Source: Fulvivirga sp. M361
GTDB lineage: Bacteria > Bacteroidota > Bacteroidia > Cytophagales > Cyclobacteriaceae
Direction of reading: 5' to 3'
DNA: 64,000 bases
NCBI RefSeq assembly: GCF_007097395.1
Contig: NZ_VKDC01000005.1
Location: 62,001 to 126,000 of the forward strand
Shown here: positions 54,501 through 61,837 of the stretch, piece after piece
Layout: every line of letters begins with the position of its first letter
Position numbering within the stretch: the first letter of the stretch is position 1
The notes under the pieces: generated by a model
What the model was told of the DNA's origin: nothing
The model's database searches: none
What the model saw: only the letters and a program-made list of their open reading frames with translations
Program-made: the position numbers and the translations under genes

Positions 54501-55154
54501 GGGCCGGACATCAAATATAACAACGAGGTGAAAATAAAAATGGGTAGTGTGGACATTAGGCCACAGGAAGCAGAGGCCGGTAGTGGATATTATAAGCAGC
54601 ATTGGAGCAAGGAAGAAATCTCTAATGAAATGGGTAATGTGGCCTTCTCTAATGAAGGCAATGGTATGGCCTGGGGAAATGTTTACTGGCAATATTTTGA
54701 AGAAATAGATAATATCAGCAATGCGGAAAACACAGGCTTATACCTGGAAAAGGAGGTATTCAAAGTCTTGCATGATCCAAATGGTGAAGTTCTTATGGCA
54801 GTAAGCGATTCGTCAAAGTTGCAATTAGGAGATCTGCTAAGGGTCAGGATTGAATTAAAGTCTGATCGTGATATGGAATTTATGCATATGAAAGACCAGC
54901 GTGCATCGGGACTTGAACCGCTCAATACACTATCTCAATACAAATGGCAGGATGGGTTAGGCTATTATGAATCTGTTAAAGATGCCAGTACCAACTTCTT
55001 TTTTGAATCTCTGCCTAAAGGTATTTATGTTTTTGAATATGATCTTCGGATAAATAATGCGGGTGACTTCACCAACGGTATAACGACCATACAAAACATG
55101 TATGCACCGGAGATCAGCAGTCATAGCAGATCGATTAGGTTGAAGTTAGAATAA
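48576..55154 (+). CDS. Alpha-2-macroglobulin-family protein with inserted SusC-like carboxypeptidase-regulatory and TonB-plug domains
   Basis: The protein has about 2192 residues from ATG 48576, with a signal peptide ending ASGAIAQ. The N-terminal 300 residues are helical, then come MG-type beta domains with SIYRPGQTVYFKG (MG2). Residues about 1203-1290 are a carboxypeptidase-regulatory-like domain (GTVTSTEDGSPLAAVNVIIKG), followed to about 1400 by a TonB-receptor plug (SEVVVTAYGE, LYGARAANGVVIITT) with no barrel. Next is the A2M signature SDLRETAFFYPQL, and the thioester motif CSEQ with Cys 1647. Macroglobulins trap proteases via the thioester. The plug sits just before MG7. The frame is continuous. 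Confidence 0.85.
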   Translation: MRCLIPLLLCIACASGAIAQKKKDYYSSKWLEVYRNEVNQLPTSALRIVDSIYTYARADQNEVQSIKALVYQSKFALILEEDAKLNVIQNFKTQIPNYSTVGQSILKNYIANMYLQYYQQNRWKIHNRTKTLTKVDSTDFRTWDAQTLLLEIHSYYQQSLKHWQGLRNKDQSSFYALIDRQSDKDTYRPTLLDLLVHDAIGFYKSDLKSVVPDKNTFALDSSYFGPFGTIQLADTIKLSEKSEVMKLYLRLLGYHEERKDIPALVALDLERLEYVLQNTSDCDSIYMHRLGQMASLYQDHPASTLIEFDMASYYFYHDNKAKALKLCISAEARYPESDGAAKCRELQAHILSPTLDITTEQYILPDAPSKIRVRYTNIDSLYFRAYRLSQPQKERLDTIRGDQKKIAFIKSLAWTDQWSAGLLDLYDYKEHDTEILVPALERGTYVIHCSTDKTFEKNDVPSAYGEVTATSAALIEAAVNGRQRFHLVDRATGKPLAGVQVHIQNERNDGTGRQLQEILTTDENGFCSFPLTQTSGYAVAQVLYNGDTVRFGNYYINRTYGQSTGNSDDYISVKPFLFTDRSIYRPGQTVYFKGILLQRVNDRSSLVTGKHIEVYLDDVNDEEVGFLRLKTNEFGSFKGQFEIPQQGLNGEYTLYADQDYEEDSTFYEDEIDDFEWAEYTLSVEEYKRPTFEVTIDPVKETFSINDSVKVYGKARSFSGSNISNAKIIYSVQRQTQYPYWYSYFSSKHYVSPEQIASGESTTDTEGNFSISFKAVPDPEVDPDNLPVFTYVIETDVLDISGETRSSSGKVKVGYHDLSASLAVNEQMDIRAKEVTLNHKITNLNNEPIAASGKVEIYQLSGPKTPLRERPWPAPDLPVITEATYARWFPHEPYQQPKDWKQWDKGDLQTTYVFDTNSGDTHTIKLDDRWKPGSYVAELVAIDTNGSEVTTKAFFRIFDSISNKVSHNELIDVKKDKASYRIGDQVKLSIGTASKDMTVVVEVDKNHTIRETKLIHLSEEVKEISIEVTGADTEGFAIQYYYVNYNSFGSGTLNIPVNTTRNKLEIETVTYRDKLMPGSEETWSFKIKGKKKERAAVEFLASMYDASLDQFRGHRWKFEPDPGNRYYSYRHNTGSNAFGTKRYTVKNLNYRYYNPPRYYYNRFNWFGFDLGNNKYKNRRYVTRLQLYDLEESVSTTKITIDKNKPSGYIYGTVTSTEDGSPLAAVNVIIKGTTTGAITDLDGHYTISAKEGDTLVFSFIGFSSIEANPGNRNVIDVQLAPDVQQLSEVVVTAYGEVLKKQSVGYAVANVEVVEEEAFNLAGRVAGVQILNEPGASPKIMIRGNSATNGSNPPMYVVDGKIVSESTLSSADVVSMEVLQADAATGLYGARAANGVVIITTRSGQKKMDEMLAQVKARSDLRETAFFYPQLKTNKKGEVSFNFVSPESLTRWKLQLLAHSKDLRVGYKSLQTVTQKKLMVVPNAPRFVRKKDQLVLSAKIVNLTNAPVQALANVQLYDADSGKEITGELLVLDQHKKTCNIREQGSNKVTWLLNIPERYDAIEYKIVATNGEYSDGERNVIPVLPNKQLVTETLPMTVKGNTTRQFSFKKLTDNTSSTLKNHRLTLEVTTNPIWYAIKSLPYLMEYPYECSEQTFARLYANLIASNIIAKYPVIKEVFSKWSSSEALVSKLEKNQELRSILIQETPWLREARDETEQQKRIALLFDLEKTSKEADATFQKLAQMQFSQGGFPWFSGSARPNRYITQHILSDLGHLDHIGIHPDFEGYDRLENAGISFMDHAIIKDHEWLLENSGNDGDLRKNNINNIQIQYLYARSFFTKQKPKELTSAYRYYLDQSAKYWTDFDLMGKAMIALVHHRAGNKDIPGKILKSLEETSINSDELGMYWKENRGGYYWNESAIETQSLIIEAFTEISGDTSDGERVHLMEMKNWLLKHKQVNKWSTTRSTTEAIYALLLNKGPDIKYNNEVKIKMGSVDIRPQEAEAGSGYYKQHWSKEEISNEMGNVAFSNEGNGMAWGNVYWQYFEEIDNISNAENTGLYLEKEVFKVLHDPNGEVLMAVSDSSKLQLGDLLRVRIELKSDRDMEFMHMKDQRASGLEPLNTLSQYKWQDGLGYYESVKDASTNFFFESLPKGIYVFEYDLRINNAGDFTNGITTIQNMYAPEISSHSRSIRLKLE

Positions 55155-55227
55155 GGATAGCTATCCACTTTAACCCGGGCTTAAAATGCGGGGAATCAAC
55201 AGTACGATCTACCTGATCCGGGTTAAA
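55155..55227 (+). terminator. Possible terminator region after the macroglobulin gene
   Basis: Directly after the stop is a 12-base palindrome GGATAGCTATCC (55155-55166), then arms TTTAACCCGG (55169-55178) and CCGGGTTAAA (55218-55227), which pair perfectly across a 39-base loop. The loop length is unusual for an intrinsic terminator. Confidence 0.4.
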
Positions 55228-55379
55228 GCCAAAAGGCCAATCTACCAGGCTGAAAATAGTCCGTAAAATAAAAGGCCCTTTATCCAAATGTCATTATTCA
55301 TCCGGGACAGGTGGATGAATATTGGTGAACCGATCTCATCCGGAGCGCAGTTCCTATCTCATAATGACACACTTCAGGT

Positions 55380-57503
55380 TTACTTAAGCACTACCTTTTT
55401 CTCAATCCCCAGTTTTTTCATTTTGGCGAATAACGTCTTCGCGTTTAAGCCAAGGATCATGGCAGCCCCACTCGGTCCGCTGACACGCCACCGGGTGTGA
55501 TTTAGCACCTCAATGATATACTGCCGCTGCATATCTTCAAAAGACCCAAAACTGCCTGAGGGCATATTACCTGCGTTTTTCGGTAACCATTCTCCCGGAC
55601 TCAGTGTAGTGCCTTGCTCTATGATCACAGCCCTTTCGATCAGGTTTTCGAGCTCCCGGATATTTCCGGGAAACGAATACTGCATTAATGACTCCACTGT
55701 CTTTTTTGCCAGTCGTTTAAACATTTTACCCGCTTTTAAAGAGTACTTTTCCAGGAAAAACTGCGCCAGCAACGGAATGTCCTCTTTCCGCTCCCTTAAA
55801 GGAATATTATAAATGGGGAATACATTTAACCGATAGTACAGGTCTTCCCTAAATTTGCCTTCTTTCAGCATTTCTTCAAGGTTTCGATTAGTAGCGGCAA
55901 TTACCCTTACATCTACCTTGATAGTCTTTGTACCCCCTACTTCATCGTACTCACCTTCCTGTAATACACGCAGCAGTTTGGATTGCATCTCGATGGGCAG
56001 CTCCCCAATTTCATCCAAAAAGATAGTGCCTCCATCAGCTAATTTGAACTTTCCGATCTTGTCATTTGTCGCTCCTGTAAATGCTCCCTTTTTATGCCCA
56101 AAAAGCTCACTTTCAAACAATTCTTTTGGCAAAGTGGCACAATTAACTTTGATCAGCGGGCGCTCCTCGCGCTTACTCTTATCATGAATGGCGCTTGCCA
56201 GCAGCTCCTTACCTGTGCCGGACTCACCGGTTATAAGCACCGTAGAATCTGTAGGGGCCACCTGATGGATAAGTGATAATACTTTAGCATAAGATTCACT
56301 TCGGGAAATAATATTGCCATTGTTTAACGTCTTACTGATCTCCTCCTGTAAATATTCATTTTCATTTTCCACCTGCACTTTGAGCGATTTGATCTCCTGC
56401 AATGCTTCAAATAGCTCGAGGTCCCGCATTTTGCGGTCTGTGATGTCACGCACAATCGCACAATTCAGGTCTACCCCATCATAGCAGAGGTGATTGGCGG
56501 TTATATCAACGGGAAACTTCGTACCGTCCTTTCTCATGACCAGCCATTCCAAATGAACAGACCCTCTGGACACAATTTCATTAAAATGATCTGCCCACCA
56601 GTCCGGTGACATGGTAGGGTCCAGGTTAAAAATGGTAAAGTCGTCCAGCTCCTCCCGGCTAAAACCCAATTTCCTCACCACAGAATTACTGTAATGGATC
56701 AGCTTCCCTTCCCGGTTGTAGAGATAGATCAGATCTTCAGCATTGTCGATCACCTGTTTATACAAATTCAGATCTATCTCCTTTTTTACTTGTTCTGTGA
56801 CATCCTGGTACGCTCCAAATACTTTAAAAACCTTTCCATTTTTTACTTTGGGTACCGCCAGCGCTTTAATGTATCGCTTCGGAGACTCTGTAGTTTCAAA
56901 TACCTCTTTGAACGGACTACCTTTGGTAATAGCTTCCGTATTCTTTTTTTTGAAACGGTCTTTTTCTTTAATAAAATTGATGATACGACTTGGGTGAAGG
57001 TCCTGCTTGTCATTCACATTAAACAACCGAAAGGCCTCCTCCGTTACAATGAATGACCCGTCCTGAAGGTTAATTTTCCAGCCACCAATACCGGTGAGCG
57101 TCTCGGTACTTTGCAACAGGTTTTGATAAAAACTGGATTGGCTGATATCGTTGACCACGGCGCATATCATTTCTTTTCTGTTATTTGAGAAATATTGAGC
57201 ATTTACCTCCACCTCATATACTTCTCCTGACTTACTCTGATGGGTCGCCTTAAACGTATTCTTCCCCTTTTTCTTCACCAGTTTCCAGTGCCTGGCCCAA
57301 CTTTTCCTGGTAGTAGAAGTATTAATATCAAAGATGGAAAGATGGCCCATTTCTTCTTTGGAGTAGCCTACACGCTCACAAAACCGGGTATTTGTATACA
57401 ATATACTTCCCGATTCATTCATCCACATTACTTCATAAGGTAGCATGTCCAGAAGCCACTCCTTTATTTCCAGTGTTGAAGTTGCATTTTTCTTTTTGTC
57501 CAT
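55380..57503 (-). CDS. PAS-domain sigma-54-dependent transcriptional activator (NtrC/Fis type)
   Basis: The 707-residue protein has three PAS domains (about 10-125, 130-235 and 240-360; e.g. MLPYEVMWMNESGSILYTN and MRKDGTKFPVDITANHL), a short coiled coil, then an AAA+ sigma-54 interaction domain with Walker A GESGTGKE near residue 425, the sigma-54-contact loop GAFTGA, and a Fis-type helix-turn-helix at the end (AAMILGLNAKTLFAKMKKLGI). There is no receiver domain, so activation is probably by a small molecule or redox signal bound to a PAS domain. It is divergent from the pirin-tyrosinase cluster and is its likely activator. Confidence 0.9.
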   Translation of the reverse strand: MDKKKNATSTLEIKEWLLDMLPYEVMWMNESGSILYTNTRFCERVGYSKEEMGHLSIFDINTSTTRKSWARHWKLVKKKGKNTFKATHQSKSGEVYEVEVNAQYFSNNRKEMICAVVNDISQSSFYQNLLQSTETLTGIGGWKINLQDGSFIVTEEAFRLFNVNDKQDLHPSRIINFIKEKDRFKKKNTEAITKGSPFKEVFETTESPKRYIKALAVPKVKNGKVFKVFGAYQDVTEQVKKEIDLNLYKQVIDNAEDLIYLYNREGKLIHYSNSVVRKLGFSREELDDFTIFNLDPTMSPDWWADHFNEIVSRGSVHLEWLVMRKDGTKFPVDITANHLCYDGVDLNCAIVRDITDRKMRDLELFEALQEIKSLKVQVENENEYLQEEISKTLNNGNIISRSESYAKVLSLIHQVAPTDSTVLITGESGTGKELLASAIHDKSKREERPLIKVNCATLPKELFESELFGHKKGAFTGATNDKIGKFKLADGGTIFLDEIGELPIEMQSKLLRVLQEGEYDEVGGTKTIKVDVRVIAATNRNLEEMLKEGKFREDLYYRLNVFPIYNIPLRERKEDIPLLAQFFLEKYSLKAGKMFKRLAKKTVESLMQYSFPGNIRELENLIERAVIIEQGTTLSPGEWLPKNAGNMPSGSFGSFEDMQRQYIIEVLNHTRWRVSGPSGAAMILGLNAKTLFAKMKKLGIEKKVVLK

Positions 57504-57538
57504 AATCAGACCTTAAATAAATGTATTTTTCTCAAATA

Positions 57539-57552
57539 ACAGAATATTCTGT
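57539..57552. promoter_or_regulatory. Perfect 14-bp palindrome, probable upstream activator site
   Basis: The sequence ACAGAATATTCTGT lies 36 bases before the activator start and about 70 bases before the -24 element. That spacing suits an enhancer for a Fis-type activator and could also give autoregulation. Confidence 0.55.
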
Positions 57553-57617
57553 CATATAAGAAATATATAATCCACTCATTTCTTCATAAATAACTGATTA
57601 TCATACACTTATTAGAT

Positions 57618-57633
57618 TGGCATGAAAATAGGC
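57618..57633 (+). promoter_or_regulatory. Probable sigma-54 promoter (-24/-12)
   Basis: TGGCATG-AAAA-TAGGC matches the sigma-54 consensus TGGCAC(A/G)-N4-TTGC well at the -24 side and partly at -12. A start site about 12 bases downstream would be near 57645, which places the GTG at 57639 upstream of the transcript and argues for a later translation start of the pirin gene. Confidence 0.55.
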
Positions 57634-57806
57634 CTAGAGTGAGCAAATGTATTGATAATGAAACGAAAGGAATTTATTTCAAAACACTCATAGGAAGTAC
57701 ACTTTCATTGGCAGGTCTCACCACCGCCTTCACCAGGGGAAAGGGCAATGAGATCTCCAATGAGAACGTAGGATTTAATCATTTACCTAATAAAGAACTA
57801 AAAACG

Positions 57807-58523
57807 ATGAACACAATACTTCATAAATCAGACACACGTGGAGATGCTAACCACGGATGGTTACATTCCAGACATACATTCAGTTTCGCAAATTACCACA
57901 ACCCGGAACGCATGAATTTTGGCGTACTGAGAGTACTCAACGATGACATTGTTTCAGCCAGCATGGGTTTTGGAACTCATCCGCATGAAAACATGGAAAT
58001 CATTTCTATTCCACTGGAAGGTGACCTGGCGCATAAGGACAATATGGGGAATGCCACAGTGATCAGACAAGGCGACATACAGGTGATGAGCGCCGGCACA
58101 GGTGTACAACATTCTGAATTCAATCATAACAAGGACAAGGAAGTCAAATTTTTGCAGATCTGGATGTTTCCGGATAAAACCGGCGTAACGCCACGGTATG
58201 ACCAAATCACCCTGGACATCGCCGATCGTAAAAATAAATTTCAACAGGTATTGTCCCCTGACAAAGATGACGCAGGAGTATGGGTACATCAGAATGCCTG
58301 GTTCAACATAGCTACTGTGGATAAGGGAAAAGAGTTGACCTATAAACTAAATGATCCGAGAAACAACGGTGTCTATGCGTTTGTACTCGATGGCGACACA
58401 ACGATCAACTCCCAGGCCCTGAATAAACGTGATGGCCTGGGCATATGGGATGTAAGTGAACTCACCATTAAAGCGGACAGTGATATGGAATTACTGTTGA
58501 TGGAAATCCCAATGAATCAATAA
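57807..58523 (+). CDS. Pirin family protein (cupin), probably with a decayed export signal
   Basis: From ATG 57807 the protein has 239 residues, the usual length of pirins. The metal-binding cupin motif is complete: THPHENMEI (His 58, His 60) and QHSEFN (His 102, Glu 104), with the pirin motifs WLHSRHTFSFANY and IQVMSAGTG. Some pirins have quercetin 2,3-dioxygenase activity. The frame is open back to GTG 57639, encoding a hydrophobic stretch (LIGSTLSLAGLTTAF). An ATG at 57658, in another frame, would give MKRKEFIS, a Tat-like start that would fuse in-frame if an A-run near 57681 had one more base. First gene of the sigma-54 cluster. Confidence 0.8.
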   Translation: MNTILHKSDTRGDANHGWLHSRHTFSFANYHNPERMNFGVLRVLNDDIVSASMGFGTHPHENMEIISIPLEGDLAHKDNMGNATVIRQGDIQVMSAGTGVQHSEFNHNKDKEVKFLQIWMFPDKTGVTPRYDQITLDIADRKNKFQQVLSPDKDDAGVWVHQNAWFNIATVDKGKELTYKLNDPRNNGVYAFVLDGDTTINSQALNKRDGLGIWDVSELTIKADSDMELLLMEIPMNQ

Positions 58524-58550
58524 CTCTTCAACTACCTAAATAACATAAAC

Positions 58551-59306
58551 ATGAAAACAATGAAATTATCAATCATAGCGCTTATATTTCTTATGGCCAA
58601 CACCGGTTTTGCACAGTGGGACCAATACAACCCTAACCCCGATAATGATCCTTCGAATGCTTCAAAGGAACTTCTAAACCCTACCAACCATGTGCTATTA
58701 ATGATAGATCATGAAAGTCAGATGGCTTTTGCGGTAGAGTCACAACCCATAGAAGAACTTAGGAATAACACAGGACTACTTTCCGCTTCTGCTGTCCTGT
58801 ATGATGTGCCCACGGTAGTGACTACAGTGGCAGAGAAGTCGTTCAGCGGTCCTGTCTTCCCTGAGATCAGGGAGTATTTTCCAAATGAAAAAGAGTACAT
58901 AGACCGAACCACAATGAACGCATGGGAAGACAAAAGAGTGGTAAAGGCTATAGGGGCCACCGGCAAAAAGAAGTTAGTGATCGCCGGTTTATGGACGGAA
59001 GTATGCACGCTTTCGGCGGCCTTATCAGCAATGGAAGACGGTTATGATGTGTATGTAGTGACCGATGCCTCAGGAGGTACTTCACAGGAAGCCCACGATA
59101 TGGCGATCACTCGTATGATCCAGGTCGGTGTTAAGCCTGTTACGTCACTTCAATATCTACTCGAAATTCACAGGGATTGGGCGCGTAGTGATAAATACCT
59201 GGATGTGGTAAAGATCTCCAAGCGATATGGAGGCGCTTATGGTCTTGGGATCGATTACATCAAGACCATGCAAACCTGGATGAAAGAGAACGAAGGAAAT
59301 CACTAA
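58551..59306 (+). CDS. Exported isochorismatase-family hydrolase
   Basis: The 251-residue protein has a signal peptide (SIIALIFLMANTGFAQ) and an isochorismatase/YcaC-like fold. The catalytic aspartate is in LLMIDHESQ (Asp 53) and the cysteine in TEVCTLSAAL (Cys 152). The segment TTMNAWEDKRVV and YVVTDASGGTSQEAHD fit the family. Members hydrolyse amide or ester bonds, sometimes of small aromatic molecules, but the substrate is not determined. It begins 27 bases after pirin. A hairpin at 59329-59359 follows it. Confidence 0.85.
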   Translation: MKTMKLSIIALIFLMANTGFAQWDQYNPNPDNDPSNASKELLNPTNHVLLMIDHESQMAFAVESQPIEELRNNTGLLSASAVLYDVPTVVTTVAEKSFSGPVFPEIREYFPNEKEYIDRTTMNAWEDKRVVKAIGATGKKKLVIAGLWTEVCTLSAALSAMEDGYDVYVVTDASGGTSQEAHDMAITRMIQVGVKPVTSLQYLLEIHRDWARSDKYLDVVKISKRYGGAYGLGIDYIKTMQTWMKENEGNH

Positions 59307-59328
59307 GTCTCCATTCAAATCAATCAAT

Positions 59329-59359
59329 AGCCACTGGTGATAAAACCTTGCCAGTGGCT
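59329..59359 (+). terminator. Hairpin between the isochorismatase and amidohydrolase genes
   Basis: The arms AGCCACTGG (59329-59337) and CCAGTGGCT (59351-59359) are perfect nine-base complements with a 13-base loop. It may terminate part of the transcript or stabilise its 3' end. No T-run follows, so partial termination is more likely. Confidence 0.55.
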
Positions 59360-59373
59360 TAAACTCCAACATC

Positions 59374-61185
59374 ATGAAGAGATTAACACAATTATTCGCC
59401 CTGTTGCTGATGCTGACATCCTGTGGCCGGGGAGCTAAAGACAATGAACAGCCCCACGCAGAGATTGCCGATATGATGATCATCAATGCAAAAGTAGCTG
59501 TAATGGATGAGCAAAGATCTATGGCGGAAGCCATTGCCATAAAAGATGGGTTGGTAGCGGCTACCGGGTCAATAGAAGCAGTCTCAAAATGGAAAGGCGA
59601 CAGCACTACGGTGATCGACGCAGGAGGAAAGACCATTATTCCCGGGCTCAATGATTCACATCTCCATTTAACCCGGGGCGGGCGTTTTTTCAACGCAGAA
59701 CTTCGATGGGACGGCGTCAAATCGCTAAAGAAAGCGCTTCAAATGCTCAAAGAGCAAGCTGAAAGAACACCGGAAGGTCAATGGGTAAGGGTCATTGGCG
59801 GATGGAGCCCATTTCAGTTTGAAGAAAAACGTTTCCCCACACCGGAAGAGATCAACGAAGCTACCGGAAACGTACCTGCCTATGTACTTTTCCTGTATAG
59901 CAGGGCATGGTTAAATCAGGCGGGATTAAACGTACTCGGTATTGATGAAAATACATCAGCTCCGGAAGGGAGCTCTTTTGAGAAAGGGCCTGACGGCAAA
60001 CTGACAGGAGTACTTCTGGCAGAACCCAATCCTACCATACTTTATGCTCGTATTGGTTCCCTGCCCCCACTATCGGAAGATGAAATGGTCAACAGCACCA
60101 AACATTTCTACAGGGAACTCAACCGCTTCGGTGTTACCAGCGGAATTGATGCAGGCGGCGGCGGTCACAAGTTCCCAAAAGACTATAGCGGTACCAAAAC
60201 GCTGGCGGAAGCCGGCAAAATGCCCCTCCGGCTGTCTTACTATCTTTTTCCTCAGAACAAGGGAGCAGAATATGCCGAATTCCAGGAGTGGATGGCCACC
60301 AATGAAATCGGCCAAAACGGTGAGATCCATTTGGAACACGGTTACGAACTGGAAGGTGGTGGAGAGTTTTTAGCCTGGAGCGCAGGTGATTTTGAAAACT
60401 TTCTGGCCCCGCAACCATTGCTCGATGAAAGACCTACCTGGAGGGCCGATCTAAAAAAGGTAATACAGCTGCATGTGGATAAGGGATGGCCCTTCAGGAT
60501 ACACGCCACCTATGGCGAAACGATTGCCAAAATGCTGGACGTGATAGAAGAGGTCAACCGGGAGACCAATGGTAAACTGGCCCAACAACGGTGGTTATTT
60601 GATCATGCCGAAACCATTAAAATGGAAGACCTCGATCGTATTAAAGCGCTGAATGGCGGTATAGCCGTTCAGGCGAGAATGGCCTATGCCGGGGAATTTT
60701 TTGTAGAACGATACGGCGCAGAAAAAGCGAAGCAAGCCCCTCCGGTGAAAAAAATGATGGAAGCGGGTCTTCCCGTGGGTGCAGGCACGGACGGCACCCG
60801 GGTGGCCAGTTACAACCCCTGGCCTGCGCTGTACTGGCTGATCACCGGAAAAACTGTAGGAGACCTCCGATTATCTGATGACACCAACTTGCTTTCCCGG
60901 GAGGATGCACTGCACTTATATACTAAAGGCAGTGCCTGGATCTCAAAAGAAGAAGACGTAAAAGGCACGCTAGAGGTGGGTAAATATGCTGATCTCAGCC
61001 TATTATCCAAAGATTACTTTTCCATACCGGCAGAACAGATCAAGGACCTGAAGTCGGTACTTACCGTAGTAGGTGGCGAAATAGTATATGGTGACGAAGA
61101 GTTTGAAGACATGTCACCAAAATTACCGGAAGTAATTCCGGCCTGGTCTCCGGTAAAATTCTACGGAGGCTATCAAACCAATTAA
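59374..61185 (+). CDS. Amidohydrolase lipoprotein (YtcJ-like metal-dependent hydrolase)
   Basis: The 603-residue protein has a lipoprotein signal with LTSC (Cys 17). The barrel starts MIINAKVAVMDEQRSMAEAIAIKDG, followed by TIIPGLNDSHLHLTRGG (first metal histidines), a later FRIHATYGETI, LFDHAETI and the GAGTDGTRVASYNPW end with the aspartate. The YtcJ-type amidohydrolases usually have this length. The substrate is unknown; export as a lipoprotein places it in the periplasm or outer membrane, with pirin and tyrosinase in the same cluster. Confidence 0.85.
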   Translation: MKRLTQLFALLLMLTSCGRGAKDNEQPHAEIADMMIINAKVAVMDEQRSMAEAIAIKDGLVAATGSIEAVSKWKGDSTTVIDAGGKTIIPGLNDSHLHLTRGGRFFNAELRWDGVKSLKKALQMLKEQAERTPEGQWVRVIGGWSPFQFEEKRFPTPEEINEATGNVPAYVLFLYSRAWLNQAGLNVLGIDENTSAPEGSSFEKGPDGKLTGVLLAEPNPTILYARIGSLPPLSEDEMVNSTKHFYRELNRFGVTSGIDAGGGGHKFPKDYSGTKTLAEAGKMPLRLSYYLFPQNKGAEYAEFQEWMATNEIGQNGEIHLEHGYELEGGGEFLAWSAGDFENFLAPQPLLDERPTWRADLKKVIQLHVDKGWPFRIHATYGETIAKMLDVIEEVNRETNGKLAQQRWLFDHAETIKMEDLDRIKALNGGIAVQARMAYAGEFFVERYGAEKAKQAPPVKKMMEAGLPVGAGTDGTRVASYNPWPALYWLITGKTVGDLRLSDDTNLLSREDALHLYTKGSAWISKEEDVKGTLEVGKYADLSLLSKDYFSIPAEQIKDLKSVLTVVGGEIVYGDEEFEDMSPKLPEVIPAWSPVKFYGGYQTN

Positions 61186-61215
61186 CATCATTATAAAATT
61201 CAAAAAGAAACGAAA

Positions 61216-61743
61216 ATGGAAACATTAACCAAAACGCAGTGGAACATTGACACCGCACATTCTGAAATCGCTTTCAAGGTAAAGCACATGATGATCTCAA
61301 CCGTTACAGGGCATTTTGAAGACTTTGATGCCTCAATACATACCGATAAAGATGATTTCCAGGATGCTGAAATCTCTTTTTCAGCACAAACCGGTTCGAT
61401 CAACACTAACAACAAAGACCGTGATAACCACTTAAGATCCGACGATTTTTTTAATGCTGAAAAATTCCCTGAAATAACATTCACTTCCACGTCATTCAAC
61501 GGAAGTCTATTGACCGGTAATTTGACCATCAGGGATATCACCAAAGAGGTTACACTTAAAGCAGACTTTAACGGAATTGTGGTAGACCCTTACGGGCAAA
61601 CCAAAGCAGGTTTCGAACTGGAAGGTGCGATCAACAGAAAGGATTTCAACCTTAGCTGGAGCGCTGTAACTGAGGCAGGGAGCATCGTTGTTGCAGATAC
61701 CGTGAAGCTCGTGATCGCGGTACAATTTATTAAGCAGGCATAA
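61216..61743 (+). CDS. YceI-family (polyisoprenoid-binding) protein
   Basis: The 175-residue protein has a lipocalin-like YceI fold: WNIDTAHSEIAFKVKHMMIS, the GHFEDFDAS loop, FPEITFTSTSF, LTIRDITKEVTLKADF and GFELEGAINRKDFNL. Family members bind long-chain isoprenoids, including quinones. There is no signal peptide, so this copy should be cytoplasmic, unlike E. coli YceI. It starts 30 bases after the amidohydrolase and ends before a terminator. Confidence 0.85.
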   Translation: METLTKTQWNIDTAHSEIAFKVKHMMISTVTGHFEDFDASIHTDKDDFQDAEISFSAQTGSINTNNKDRDNHLRSDDFFNAEKFPEITFTSTSFNGSLLTGNLTIRDITKEVTLKADFNGIVVDPYGQTKAGFELEGAINRKDFNLSWSAVTEAGSIVVADTVKLVIAVQFIKQA

Positions 61744-61758
61744 ATGAAATACCTGTAA

Positions 61759-61792
61759 GGAGACCTTTCTACCTCAAAAATAGTTGGTCTCC
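61759..61792 (+). terminator. Rho-independent terminator after the YceI gene
   Basis: The arms GGAGACC (61759-61765) and GGTCTCC (61786-61792) pair perfectly; a T-rich stretch (ACTTTATTTT) follows. It divides the cluster into two transcriptional segments unless read through. Confidence 0.65.
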
Positions 61793-61837
61793 ACTTTATT
61801 TTAACATCAGGAACTAACCCACTTCAAAGACGATGCT

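Noticed and set aside
48576-55154. Assembly chimera joining a SusC gene and a macroglobulin
   Set aside because: The frame is continuous for 6.5 kb, the domains on both sides belong to one macroglobulin, and the plug has no barrel, so a true insertion is more likely.
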